From: Symbiodinium natans | Taxonomy: Eukaryota > Sar > Dinophyceae > Suessiales > Symbiodiniaceae | Direction of reading: 5' to 3' | NCBI GenBank assembly: GCA_905221605.1 | Contig: CAJNDS010000890.1 | Location: 608,063-672,062 of the forward strand | Length of the DNA: 64,000 nucleotides | In this document: positions 35,414 through 46,150 of the stretch, one piece after another | Numbering within the stretch: the stretch's first letter is position 1 | Layout of the letters: the number at the start of each line of letters is the position of its first letter | Made by a program: the position numbers and the translations under genes | The notes under the pieces: generated by a model | The model's input: the letters and a program-made list of their open reading frames with translations, nothing else | The model's database searches: none | Told to the model about the DNA's origin: nothing

Positions 35414-35850
35414 GAGCCTCGCTCTGCCGCTGGGCTGCCCTCGGGCATTCACAGAGCGCCTGGTGCGCTCACAGTTTGTGGAGGGTAGGCGGAGGTGGCC
35501 TGGTTGGTTTGTTGCGTGTTCTGGGCTTCAAGCGCTCATAGGGTGGTGGGGGGCAGGAGGGCTAGCGCTCATGGTGGGGGAGGGATGTTTGTCTTTTGCG
35601 CCTCGGATTGGCCTTGTTGCAGTCTGCAGCGGTGCTCCGCCGCAATGGGTGCAGCACCTGCCAGGCCGTGAGTGCTGGTGGGCAGGCCGGCGCTTGCTCT
35701 GGACCATTGTCAAAGGGGTTCAGGTGAGTGCCCCCATGCTGGTCCGGTAGACCAAAGTAGCTTGGGCTGGTGCGAGGGCACGGTGGCCAACGCAGACGGT
35801 CACGGACATGAAAGTTGTGTTTTTCTGCGCTTCGCGCTCAAAGCCGGGGG

Positions 35851-35963
35851 GTGTTTTTCATGCTGGCGGCCCTTAGGGCCAGCGCGTCCCGCCCATTCGG
35901 GCCGGTGCATCCTGCCGGCTCGGTGGGTTGGGGGTGGGCACATGGTGTGTTTGGTTTAGGTGG
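35851..35963. repeat. Direct repeat, right copy
   Basis: Close to 35291-35413 with small indels. The 450 bp between the copies is GC-rich and has no recognised protein. The pair could be LTRs of a tiny non-autonomous (TRIM-like) element, or a segmental duplication. Confidence 0.7.
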
Positions 35964-36718
35964 GCATTAACAAACCTTAGTAACCCAGACTATAAACCCC
36001 CAAACCCTGGACCCCGAAACCCTCGACTCCTAAATCATTAATGCAAGTTACACCCTGAACCCAATTAATCCCCAAACCCTAAACCCTAAACCCTGAAAAA
36101 CTTGCAAACCTCCCAGCCTATTTTCAGCACTGCAACATGTGGGCTGCAAGCGCGATTTCCAACTTTTGAGTGTTTCTATGTTTAGATTTTAAATGCAAAG
36201 TTGCAACTATTTAGGCTTTTTTTGATCTTTTCACTGCTGTCCATCGCTGTTTTTAGCATGTAGTCGTCGTATTCATCTGATGCCTAACGCGCTTCCTTGA
36301 CAAGTTGTGCGTACGCGGTAACTCTCAAGAGCCAGCTCGGGCAAGCTGTCCCCCTCGCCCTCCTCCAAATCATACCTGTTGCACTGCAAGATAGCAGTAT
36401 CGAAATTCAACAAACCTCATGATGCGCACTGCCCCATCTGCGCAGGAGAATGGTCGACGCCTGAAAACAAAGGGTATCACTTCGTCTGACGGCCAGCTTG
36501 CCAAAGGACAATGAAGTTCGAGCGCTGAGCAGAGCTTGCCTGGCAACCCCAAATCGACGGCCTCAGACATCGAATCAGATTGGTGGACCCACACGTGACT
36601 CACACATGCCTACGGCCATTCACGCACAAGCTAAGCGCGTGCTCAAGCCGAGTCTGGCGCCGTTGTCGCCGAAAGCATCGGGCCCAGACCTCAGTCATCG
36701 CTGCGAGGCTCCCACCGG

Positions 36719-36901
36719 ATGGAGGCAGGATTCAAAGGGTCTGCTGAAACACCAGAACACACATTACAGGAGTGCCTCTTATTGCGAGATTACATCCAAA
36801 AGTTCCAACTGGAACACGCTTGTGCCACCCGGAAGGAGAAGACTCCTTCTTCACGAACGACAAAATGGACACGAAAAAACCCTGAACTCCATGAACTATA
36901 A
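36719..36901 (+). pseudogene. Possible C-terminal tail fragment of a LINE-type ORF2
   Basis: The plus-strand frame contains ETPEHTLQECLLLRDYIQ, similar in layout to the short tail after the RT/RNase H region of many LINE proteins (E-T-x-E-H-x-L-x-x-C-P-L). The sequence before it lacks a recognisable RNase H, and a longer overlapping frame (36498-37103) has no features. It could equally be a chance match in a unique island. Confidence 0.3.
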
Positions 36902-37504
36902 ACCCGAAATCCTACTAATCCCTAGACCCCAATCCCTGAATGGCTGGTGGCCAGGACCTGTGGGGCATTTTTGCCAGGGTGCAAAAAATATATATGTGAA
37001 GACTCCAAAGAAATCCCCAGCAAGGATCTGGCCGAGCCATTCGTTCCGCTGCGCCTGTACCCAGCAGGAATCTGCAAAAGCCGATCGAGGAAGCGAGCTG
37101 TGATGAAACGGGATTTTCTACGAAAGTCCTTTGCTGCCTCGAGTGCTTATTTCTTGCGCTCCCCCCCCCTTCCCAGTTTACTCACTAAAGTTGTGCTGCA
37201 GTTTGCCCCTTGTGCCGGGCGCTGCTAGGGCGTGCAGATGCGTGCAGGCTTCAGGGCGGTCCCCTAAACCTTATAAACTCTCAAGCCCTGAAGTCTCTAA
37301 ACCTTGAGCAAGGGGATGCATTTCTCCAAACCTCTCGCATCTCCAAATCTCCAAATCCACACCCTCATGGCCGATTCTTGGCCAACGGCGCCATGGCAGC
37401 GCAGGGGTCTCTGAAATCCTGGAGGCAATGGGAGGCGTCTTGAAACTTCGACAAGAAATGACGACGACGCCTTGAGAGCCAGCATTGCAATGCTTCCACA
37501 GGTA

Positions 37505-37745
37505 TGCCCGCCCCAACAACTACTTTTCTACCTGCGTCGTCCGCTTTGCCCTCCCCCAAAGCTACTTTACTAAATGCGTCGCCCGCTTTCCTTTCCCTAC
37601 TTTAGTAAATGTGTCGCCCAGTTTGCCCAAAAAAGTGTCGCCCACTTTGCCCGCCCCCAAACCTACTTTGCTAAAAGGGTACTACTTTACTGAATGTGCC
37701 ACCCGGTTTGCTCGCCCCAAGACTACTCTACTAAACGTGTGCTTC
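37505..37745. repeat. Degenerate tandem repeat, about 45-55-bp unit
   Basis: CTACTTT(A/T)CTAAA(T/C)G(C/T)GTCGCCCGCTTTGCCC-type units recur about five times with substitutions and truncations (CTACTTTTCTACCTGCGTCG, CTACTTTACTAAATGCGTCG, CTACTTTAGTAAATGTGTCG, CTACTTTACTGAATGTGCCA, CTACTCTACTAAACGTGTGC). Confidence 0.75.
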
Positions 37746-39163
37746 CAGGTGTTCTGAGCACCTCCGCGGGCTCATTGAAAGAAAGGTTTTGCGCATCCAG
37801 CCAGCGCCTGTCATAGGGGTTGGATGTGCAACGGCAGCGTCGACAGAACGTGGCCTCGGGGCCTGGGTTTTCTCTCAAATTCCCATAGTCTCTTCGTTCC
37901 TGTAACCAGGCCGACTTAAATTTCCAATCCGGGGTCTTCCTCACAGTCGCAGTGTACGCAAAGGCAGGCAGTGTAAACCTCAGAGACGTGCTATGTAATT
38001 ATGGCTGAGCACGTCACCAAATCCCTAAACCCCAACGGCCCCAAAGTCTGAGTTCTTGCAGGTTGGCCACTCGTATTTGACCGAGCCGTTGGGAAGCAGT
38101 GCGCTGTGTTCGTTGCCGATTCCTTTTGAACGGCATCGCAAGCTGCGAAGGAAGACGTGAAACCCCTCTCAGGCCTCAGGCCGTTCGGGTCCGAGATCTC
38201 CAAGAAGCCCGCGACACAAATAGCTTCTTTTCGATCCATGACGCGAAGCTGGCTCCTCTGTTGCAACGACTTGCCATGGTTCACGGCTTTCGTCATGGAA
38301 GATTGCTGCCTCCTCATCGTCAGCAAGCCGCTCGCGAGAGGTGATCACCTCAAGATCGAAGAGCGTCGGCAGATACTAAGATGAAAGCACATTTGGCTGA
38401 ACGTCGCGCGTGTTGAGGAACCAACTTCACGAAGACTTGTTTGTCTTCGCTGCTGGCCCGCCGGAAGGCTTGTCCCTCCCAGACGCAGACGCAAGACAGA
38501 AAGTAGACAGCAGCGTGCACATGCGTGTGCTACGAACCATCAAGACATGCTTCTGGCAGAGGATCCCAGGATCCATTACCCACCAGGACATCCTGCGTGG
38601 CCGCCAATGTATTGGAGCAGATGACTGCATCACCTTTCTACATGAACCGAGACAAAGGCGTATCAAGGACGCTTCAGCCCCAGCATGGTGAAGCCGGAGG
38701 CCTAGCCCAACACCTGTATCCGTGAGCTGTTCTTCTGCGACTCTGCGACTCAACGCCGCGCTTGGCATTGCTTGTCCTCCGATGACCCCGATGACCAGAG
38801 GATGAGAACGAGCACAGCCAATCCTCACACGGCTCACACGGGCTCCTGGCGCACACAAGGCAGTTCGGCTCCTGGAGCTGCATGAAGGAGGAGTACAGCA
38901 TCCCACACCTCCAAAAGCAGCTTCAAATTAGCTTGTCAAGGCTCCCGCTCCCCCCCGACCCTCTGCCAACTTGGTCTCACCCTCCATGTCGGCATCACGA
39001 CTCTCCTCTCACACATGCACACATGGCAAGCTGGATTGCGGGACCTTTGGAGAGACACACGGATAGTTATACCTGACACACATCAACACACATCAACGCA
39101 CATCGGCGCACCACATCAAAACACAGAGATCAACACACGCCGAATTACGCATCAACACACATC

Positions 39164-39243
39164 CACACCACCCACCCACCCACCCACCCACCCACCCACC
39201 CACCCACACACACACAAACAAACACACAAACAAACACACAAAC
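39164..39243. repeat. (CCCA)n and (CAAA/CACA)n microsatellite
   Basis: About nine CCCA/CACC units then CA- and CAAA-rich sequence. A short (TA)n lies at 39268-39282. Confidence 0.85.
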
Positions 39244-39737
39244 CCAATATATGTATATGTAAATATGTATATATATATATATGTAGATATGGGGAACCCC
39301 CACCCCCCTCGAGAATCCACCTCTAGAGGGTGGGGGTTTAGGATGCATGTACCTGTAACCCTTTCGCATGGATTCTTGAAAAACTTCATTCTTTAAATCC
39401 AGTTGATGCAGAAAACACAGTATTGGGTGTTAAATATCTACAGGAAAGGGATTCAAGACTTCTCACATCCTGGAATCCTGAGGGTGGCGTGCAAGAGTTT
39501 TTTTTTATATTGTTTTCTTTTGTTGTTATGTTACTTGTTTTTTTTGTGTGTTGCTTATAAGCAGTTGGGTTGCTTATAAGAAGGGGAGTGGGGCCTGACT
39601 CCCTCCCACCCTTCCAAGGGCTCCTCACCCTGCAAAAGAAAATCCTGCGCATAAGGTTGCTAGCGCGATTTGTCCTTTTACGGGTTTCCAAGATTTTGGC
39701 TTCCCCCAGAGACTCCCTTCAGCCTTTAGATTCAGGC

Positions 39738-39903
39738 CCTAAACCCTGAACCCTAAACCCTAAACCCTGAACCCTAAACCCTAAACCTACAAGCCCTAAA
39801 TCCTAAACCCTAAACCCTAAACCCTAAGCCCTAAACCCTCAACCCTAAACCCTAAACCCTAAACCCTAAACCCTCAACCCTAAACCCTAAACCCTAAACC
39901 CCC
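39738..39903. repeat. CCCTAAA array with CCCTGAA/CCCTCAA variants
   Basis: Over twenty heptamers. The preceding CCCCAGAGACTCCCTTCAGCCTTTAGATTCA is echoed after the array as CCCCCTTCAGCTTTTGGATTCA (39900), so the array sits in a short duplication. Confidence 0.9.
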
Positions 39904-40835
39904 TTCAGCTTTTGGATTCAAGCCAGAGGCTGGATTCCGCCGGCCATGCACTCGCGCACCAGCTCCGCTGAGGAGCGAGGCCGCCCGCAGAGGATGTGAG
40001 CCTTCTTTTCGGTTAGGGGTCTGGGGTTTGGGGTTTGGGGTTTGGGGTTTAGGGTGTAGGGTTTAGGGTTTAGGGTTTAGGGCTTAGGGTTTAGGGTTTA
40101 GGGTCCAGGGTTTAGGGTTTAGGGTTTAGGGCTTAGGGTTTCGCGTTTAGGGTTCGGACCTTCCACAAGCCCTGCTTTTTAGTAGGTCACCTAAGAAGCC
40201 TATAACCGGTTTTTGTTTATCAGACCCTAATTTGCAGAACAATAGGCTTGGGGTTTAGAGGCTTGGGGTCCAGGATGGGCCTTGAGGGTTTAGGGTTTGG
40301 GGTCGTGGATTCAGGTCCATCGAGCGAAACCAATGTCTTGGAAGCCCAGTAACCATACTACAATAAGGGCACCCTTTTTGGGATCGGTTAATTTAGAAAA
40401 TTTGTAATGGAACCTTGAACCCAAAAAAAGAAAAAGGCTGCCACTGGGCTACCCAGATGTTCAAAATAGTCAGGGTTAGAGGGAGTAAACTTTGGGCAAG
40501 CATGCTCCGCGGTGCCATGGTCACCTCACACCCCCTGAGCCCTATCCCTTAAGGCCTGAAGGGTCCGTGTACACATCTAGTATATACTTGGGCCTGAAAA
40601 GGGGCTCCTGTTTAGTAGCTTGAGGGTCCAAGTATATACTACATCGACCCTGAGGGACAAAGACATGTCTACTAGTATCTGCAAGCTGGCCGAGTTATCT
40701 GAATCCGGATCCCTTTCTCTGCTGTATTTCAGGAGTGCAGTGCAACGGGAAAAGCTTGTGCGCGTCCTCTCCTGCCGAGGCATCATAAACTTGGGGTCGG
40801 ATCCCAAAACTGGAAAGCCCGAAAGCATTTCATGT

Positions 40836-40921
40836 TTCGACTTTTCGATGTTGGACACGTCCTACTTTCCTTCATGGGTTCGACTTTTCGATGTCGGACT
40901 CGTTCTACTTTTCCTTCATGG
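40836..40921. repeat. 43-bp tandem duplication
   Basis: TTCGACTTTTCGATGT(T/C)GGAC(A/T)CGT(C/T)CTACTTT(T)CCTTCATGGG occurs twice, at 40836 and 40879, with few differences. Confidence 0.85.
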
Positions 40922-41097
40922 GTACTACACAAGGGGGGGAAGCCTGAAGCCTAAACCCAAAACCCGAACCCTACTTTATGGGTGGGATGTAAGGTAGGAA
41001 CCCAGTAGGTTGTGGAAGTTTGCCTTGCGGTTCTCAGACTTCTGGAACTCTTAGGGTTTAGGGTTTAGGGTGCAAAGTCTAATGAGTCTTTAGGGCC

Positions 41098-41240
41098 CTA
41101 AACCCTAAACCCTAAACCCTAAACCGTAAACCGTAAACCGTAAACCCTAAACCCTAAACCCTAAACCCTAAACCCTAAACCCTAAACCCTAAACCCTAAA
41201 CCCTAAACCCTAAACCCTAAACCCCAAACCCTAAACCGTT
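41098..41240. repeat. CCCTAAA array with three CCGTAAA units
   Basis: About nineteen heptamers; three consecutive CCGTAAA variants near 41122-41145 show local unit spreading. Confidence 0.95.
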
Positions 41241-41339
41241 TAGGAAGTCTACCTGAAGTCTCCAATGTAGTTTGTTTTGGGGGGGGTTAGGTATAGGAGG
41301 TTCTAGTAGACTACACTAAAAAAAGACTGCACCATGAGC

Positions 41340-41472
41340 CTTTGGGGTACCCTTCACCCACCTTGGGAGTAGACCCTGGAAAAAAAGGTGTATACTTTCA
41401 GGTATAAGTAACTATAATAGGAACCCAGAACCAAAAAAAAAGAGGTTTTGAGGTATAGTACTCCAAAACCCA
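41340..41472. repeat. Dispersed repeat family H
   Basis: GGGAGTAGACCCTGGAAAAAAAGG, AACTATAATAGGAACCCAGAACC and GGTATAGTACTCCAAAACCC are collinear with the 22.5-kb copy. Confidence 0.55.
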
Positions 41473-41576
41473 CCCCCTTCAGTCACTGCAGATGGCAAGC
41501 TGGCATGCGCCACCCAGCATGTGTGACCCCGCCTTGACCCTCGCTGCCCAGGCGATTTTGCCTGGCATAGGCCCAG

Positions 41577-41770
41577 CCCTAAACCCTAAACCCTAAACCC
41601 TAAACCCTAAACCCCAAAACCCTAAACCCTAAACCCTAAACCCTAAAACCCTAAAACCCTAAACCCGAAACCCTGAACCTAAACCCAAAACCCTAAACCC
41701 TAAACCCTAAACCCTAAACCCTAAGCCCTAAACCCTAAACCCTAAACCCTAAACCCTAAACCCTACACCC
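41577..41770. repeat. CCCTAAA array with 8-bp CCCTAAAA interruptions
   Basis: Over twenty-five units; several have an extra A or changed base. Confidence 0.9.
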
Positions 41771-42435
41771 TACACCCTTACCCTAAACGCTAAACCCTGA
41801 ACCCTGACCCCCAAACCCTAACCCTAAACCCTAATTCAGAACTGCACAGCGGCCCCAATAGTGGCGGCTCGAGGCCTTCAACCCAACAAGACATGCCCTC
41901 ATTGTAACCCTAAACCCTAAACCCTAAACCCAATACCCTGAGCCCTAAACGACCCGAGACCCGAAGCCCGAGAGCCTAAACCGTGGAACCCATCACAGGA
42001 GCCGAAATGTTGAATTCATGATTTCCAATATCATGCAGTTCTATATCCGCAGGGATACTTAGTCAGACAGGGTTTAGGGTTTCAGACTGTAAACTAGCCC
42101 AAATACTAGTCCAAATACCAGTTGTCACAGAGACTACCCTTCAACGCTTTAACCCATACATATATACATATACACATACACATATACATGTACAGAGTAT
42201 ACATAGATATGTATACATATCACTAGCAATAAGGAGCTTCCATGTACGATAAGGAGCATATTATGTTTGGCTCAGAGGTGCTGGGCTTCACGCGGAGCTC
42301 AGCGGTCAGCCTGGAAGGTGCAAAGCGGGTTTGAGGGTTTATTTAGGGTTCAGGGTTCAGGGTTCAGGGTTTAGGGTTTAGGGTTTAGCGTTTAGGGTTG
42401 AGGGTTTAGGGTTTGAGGGTTGAGGGTTTTGTGGT

Positions 42436-42537
42436 TGGGATGTTCCCCCCCTTGATACTAACAGTCCTTAATAGGGATTGTAATAAAGGGGGTACTTTCA
42501 TCCCTATCAAGGACTGTTAGTATAAGGGAACATCCCA
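42436..42537. repeat. Foldback element, family A
   Basis: Terminal TGGGATGTTCCCC...GGGAACATCCCA with inner ACTAACAGTCCTTAATAGGGAT paired to ATCCCTATCAAGGACTGTTAGT. The loop holds AATAAAGGGGGTAC. Confidence 0.85.
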
Positions 42538-42971
42538 GGTTTGAGGGTTTTTTCGGTTGATTTTAAGGGTTTTAGGGCCTGCAGGTTTAGGGTTATAGGG
42601 GTTTAAGGGTTTTAAAGCTTGTAGGTTTGTAGCCAAGGTTTGGTTTTCGGGCTTTAGAGTTTGTTTTTTATGTGTCAAAAGACCTGGCTCCTCAGGCTGG
42701 GCCCAATTAAGGAGGAACAGTGGCTGGGTGACATGAAGGTCTGCAGGTTTAGGGTTTTTAGGGTTTCAGGGCTTGTTTAGGGTTGGAGTTTGTGGGTTTA
42801 GGGATGTTTAGGGTTTGGGCTTAGGGCCTAATTAGGGCCTGTAGGGCCTAAACCCGAAACCTCAACCCCAAGTCCAAAAGCCTCACCAGGGCCAGACAAC
42901 CCAAGATCATCGAAAGCCCCTGGTGGTGGGCCCGAAGGCTTCGAGCTCTTCAGGGTTTCAGGGTTTTGGGT

Positions 42972-43076
42972 TGGGATGTTCCCCCTTATACTAACAGTCC
43001 TTAATGGGGCTTATCGTACCCCCCCCCCCCTATTACAATCCCGATTAAGGACTGTTAGTATAAGATGGAACATCCA
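42972..43076. repeat. Foldback element, family A
   Basis: Same terminal and inner arms as the copy 430 bp upstream; the loop contains a run of C (about 43018-43030) instead of AATAAAGGGGG. One base is lost in the right terminus (CATCCA). Confidence 0.85.
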
Positions 43077-44159
43077 ACCTCTAGTTCTTCAGGGTTGTAG
43101 GGTTTGGGGATTTAGGGTTTGGGGTTCCGGGTTTTAGGCACGACAGAGACGTATCAGGTTTTGTGGCTTTTGGGTTTTAGGGTTGAAGGTTTAGGGTTTG
43201 GGGTTCAGGGTTCCCTAAACCATAAACCCTAAACCCTAAACCCTAATTCACGGGTTTCGGGGTTCCTGGACTTGCAGGGACGAACGTGTCTGGGAGGCCC
43301 TTCTGGCAATCTTCACACTTTACTTAGCAAAGGGTTGTCTAGTCTGGAACCCTCCAATTATACCCTAAACCCTAAAGCCTGAACCCGAAACCCTATACCC
43401 TGAACCCTAAACCCCAAACCCTAAACCCCGAGCCCCGGATATCCCAGCAAACGAAAAATCGGAGCCTGCCCCAAAGATGCTCCGCGCGCTGCCAGTGGCG
43501 GCCCTCCGCAGCACTGTTGAGCAGCGAGCCTGCTGTTTGTTGAGGTCGTAAGGGTTTATGGTTTAGGGTTTGGGGTTTGGGGCTTGGGGTTTAGGGTTTA
43601 GGGTCCGAAGACCTGGGGCGATCGAACAGAAGACACCCTGGTACCACAAATCCTAAGCCCTGTGTATGGCTTACGTATGCTTATCCCAGCTCCTGGTGGC
43701 TTCCAAAGCAAACAGAACAGTGCAAACCTTAAAAATCTGTATTTCCCCAAATTGGGGTACCTCTGTACCTATGCCCCAAATATGTATGCTAGAAATAAAT
43801 CCCTGAATCATGGGATGTCCCCCAAAAAGCTTAACCCTCAGGACTCAACAAGTGGGATCTCCAGTGACCTAGGAATCAGAAGGCCTTTATAAGGAACTTA
43901 TGACCCCCCCCGCACAAGCAAAGAAACGGCGCCACTACAAACACTAAACTACAGCCATAAAACCTAAAACCCAAAACCCAAACCCTAAACCCTCAACCCT
44001 AAACCCTAAACCCCACACCCTAAACCCTAAACCCCACACCCTAAACCCAAAACACTATACAGCCATAAAACCTAAAACGTCTCTGTTGTGCGGGAGCTAC
44101 TGCGGCCACGAGGCCCAAGGTCACTTCGTTCGGCCTGCAGCTGAAGGGTTTGAGTGGTT

Positions 44160-44304
44160 GAGGTTTAGGGTTTAGGGTTTAGGGTTTAGGGTTTAGGGTT
44201 TAGGGTTTAGGGTTTAGGGTTTAGGGTTTAGGGTTTAGGGTTTAGGGTTTAGGCTTTAGGGTTTGGGGTTTAGGGTTTAGGGTTTAGGGTTTAGGGTTTA
44301 GGGT
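44160..44304. repeat. TTTAGGG array abutting a family A foldback
   Basis: About twenty heptamers with one GCTTTAGGG/TTTGGGG patch; ends exactly at the foldback at 44305. Confidence 0.95.
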
Positions 44305-44400
44305 TGCGATGTTCCGCGTTATACTAACAGTCCTGAATAGGGATCATTATAGGAGCTCTTATCCGTATTAAGGACTGCTAGTATAAGAGGGAACATCCCA
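44305..44400. repeat. Foldback element, family A
   Basis: Left end TGCGATGTTCC is slightly diverged and abuts the TTTAGGG array at 44160-44304 directly. Right end is GGGAACATCCCA. Inner arms ACTAACAGTCCTGAATAGGGAT and the inverse pair well. Confidence 0.8.
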
Positions 44401-45126
44401 AGGTCTGGGGTTCATATCGGGTTTAGCAACCCAATGGCAGAACCGTAGGGGCGAGGAGTACAAGCCCTAAACCCTAAACCCTAAACCCGAAACCCTGAAC
44501 CCTGAACCCTAAACCCTAAACCCTAAAACCAAAAGGAACCCTTTGAAGGATTCCAAGCCGTCAAAGAACCTGTAACCTTACACGGTTTCGACACCTGGGA
44601 TAAAGACAACATGGTTTAGAGAAAGGTGGTTTAGGGTTTAGGGCTTAGGGTTTAGGGTTTGGGGTTTAGGGTTTAGGGTTTTGGGTTAGGAATGTGTTTC
44701 AGCAATTCAAAACCAACACCCTAACACCTAACAATTGGCAAAGCACAATTTTCGTATGTCGCAATCAGTAATTGGCAATACTCGGTCATGACTAAGAAGT
44801 AAGAACAAACAAGCATTGAACCTGCTACTAGTAAAACGGTGACCAATTCAGCATGAAAAAAAGAGGGGAGCAACTAGCAACGGCATGAACAACCCTTTTA
44901 AAGATCCTCTACGGAATACTTACTGGCCCAAAACCCAAGGAAATAAAAGTTGAAACTTTCAGAATAAGCTACCTTACAAGAAGCCCAAAAGTTGAAAAGT
45001 TGGGTTTTGGGCCAGTAGGAATATAAGGGCCTTATCAGGAGTAAATAGGGGGAACCTTTTGGGAAGCATTGTGGTACAGATGGGCTCACAAGTTCAGAGG
45101 GTTGAGCGTGGAGGGTCGCTGGGAAA

Positions 45127-45226
45127 GGGTTTAGGGTTTAGGGTTTAGGGTTTTAGGGTTTAGGGTTTAGGGTTTAGGGTTTAGGGTTTAGGGTTTAGGG
45201 TTTAGGGTTTAGGGTTTAGGGTTTAG
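45127..45226. repeat. TTTAGGG array
   Basis: About fourteen heptamers with one eight-base unit. Confidence 0.95.
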
Positions 45227-45380
45227 GGGTATTGTACAAGGGATCCTTGAAACACAAAAAAGGGGGAAGGGGAAACTCCTGGGCTCCCAAGAGCCCTAAG
45301 CCCCGGACGCCTCCACAATCCTTTCGCGGCCTCGTCCAGAAGCGTGTCCACCTTTGCCAGCAGTACCCTTATAGGCCTCC

Positions 45381-45482
45381 CTAAACCCTAAACCCTAAAC
45401 CCTAAACCCTAAACCCTAAACCCTACACCCTAAACCCTAAACCCTAAACCCTGAACCCTAAACCCTAAACCCTAAACCCTAA
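45381..45482. repeat. CCCTAAA array
   Basis: About fourteen heptamers facing the TTTAGGG array 155 bp upstream. Confidence 0.95.
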
Positions 45483-45826
45483 CAAGGCCAGCTGGACACC
45501 CCAGCTTACTAGACACGTGGAAGGGCTCGGTGTAGAGCTCACAGAATGTCAACGTCCGGAGATATATGTTGGAACTGACACTTGACCAGAGTCCCGTGGT
45601 CAGGCTGCACGGTGTCGGGTTTCGAAGCCCTAAACCCTAAACCCTAAACCCTAAACTCTAAAACCCTAAACCCTAAACCCTGAACCCTGGACCCTGAACC
45701 CTGAACCCAGGGATTGTGCCCACCTCCAAGTGCTTGTCGTGCATCTCCAGGGCAGTCGCATACGTGGTGCAGTGCACAACATTGAAGCGTACGCCTTCCT
45801 GCAGGGTTTAGGGTTTAGGGTTTAGG

Positions 45827-45832
45827 GTTTAG
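45827..45832. repeat. Target-site duplication, left copy (GTTTAG)
   Basis: GTTTAG flanks the left LTR and recurs at 55613-55618 beyond the right LTR. Deleting the element plus one copy rejoins the TTTAGGG array in perfect register, which supports 6 bp; a 5-bp duplication would leave one extra G. Because the target is itself repetitive, a one-base shift of the LTR boundary cannot be excluded. Confidence 0.6.
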
Positions 45833-46098
45833 TCCTGGTTGGAGGTCCCAGGAGGCATGGAATCTGCAGGGTTGGCCATGGCATGTAGAGCTCTCACTCT
45901 CGAATTTCCTTTTCCACAACAGCAACGACACGAAATCCTTGGTCTTACTCGTTCAGGTGCTATACCTGCGATGCCTTGTGCATGTAAAAACTGCGTGCGC
46001 CCTCACCGGGCCATGTGTTGTTTGCCCTTCACCGGGCTTGGGCCGCTTCACAGCGACATGCATGACCTTCTTCTCGGAAAAACGTGAGCACACCAGCA
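45833..46098 (-). repeat. 3' LTR of the copia element
   Basis: Identical 266-bp partner of the 5' LTR, offset by exactly 9,514 bp. It follows the polyprotein stop (TGA at 46151-46153) after a short untranslated stretch and the polypurine tract. It should supply the 3' processing signal of the genomic RNA. A plus-strand frame of 82 codons inside each LTR is identical in both copies only because the LTRs are identical. Confidence 0.93.
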
Positions 46099-46112
46099 CT
46101 CCTCCTCGCCTT
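46099..46112 (-). other. Polypurine tract
   Basis: The element strand reads AAGGCGAGGAGGAG directly before the 3' LTR. It is purine-rich (13 of 14) and correctly placed to prime plus-strand DNA synthesis after RNase H cleavage. Confidence 0.7.
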
Positions 46113-46150
46113 GTGGGCTCGCTGCCCACTAGGTGTCTCATTCGGGGTGC

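Larger units (their letters stand above)
35964..39160. other. Largest stretch poor in telomere-like repeats; no gene recognised
   Basis: About 3.2 kb with almost no TTTAGGG, mixed base composition and many moderately long but uninformative frames (201 codons plus at 36498-37103, 159 codons minus at 38427-38906, 111 codons minus at 37991-38326). No splice-supported exon chain or domain could be identified apart from the possible LINE tail. It could be intronic or ancient transposon sequence. Confidence 0.5.
39244..45804. other. Mosaic region without genes
   Basis: Holds three family A foldbacks and many arrays. The island at 40300-40620 includes a diverged repeat with arms GGGTCCGTGTACACATCTAGTATATACTTGG and CCAAGTATATACTAC (40560-40645). 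Islands at 41990-42330, 43600-43980 and 44690-45110 have no recognised genes. GGCCAGTAGG and CTACTGGCC-like pieces at 44917-45020 form another imperfect inverted repeat. Confidence 0.6.

Noticed and set aside
36498-37103. 201-codon plus-strand frame as a host gene
   Set aside because: It has no ATG of clear context, no domain and no conserved-looking composition, and other frames overlap it. Only a possible LINE tail in another frame was kept, at low confidence.
39093-39389. Val/Gly/Cys-rich minus-strand frames
   Set aside because: Produced by the CCCA/CAAA microsatellite.
45839-46087. Identical 82-codon plus-strand frames in both LTRs (also 55353-55601)
   Set aside because: They are identical because the LTRs are identical; they are antisense to the element and show no domain.
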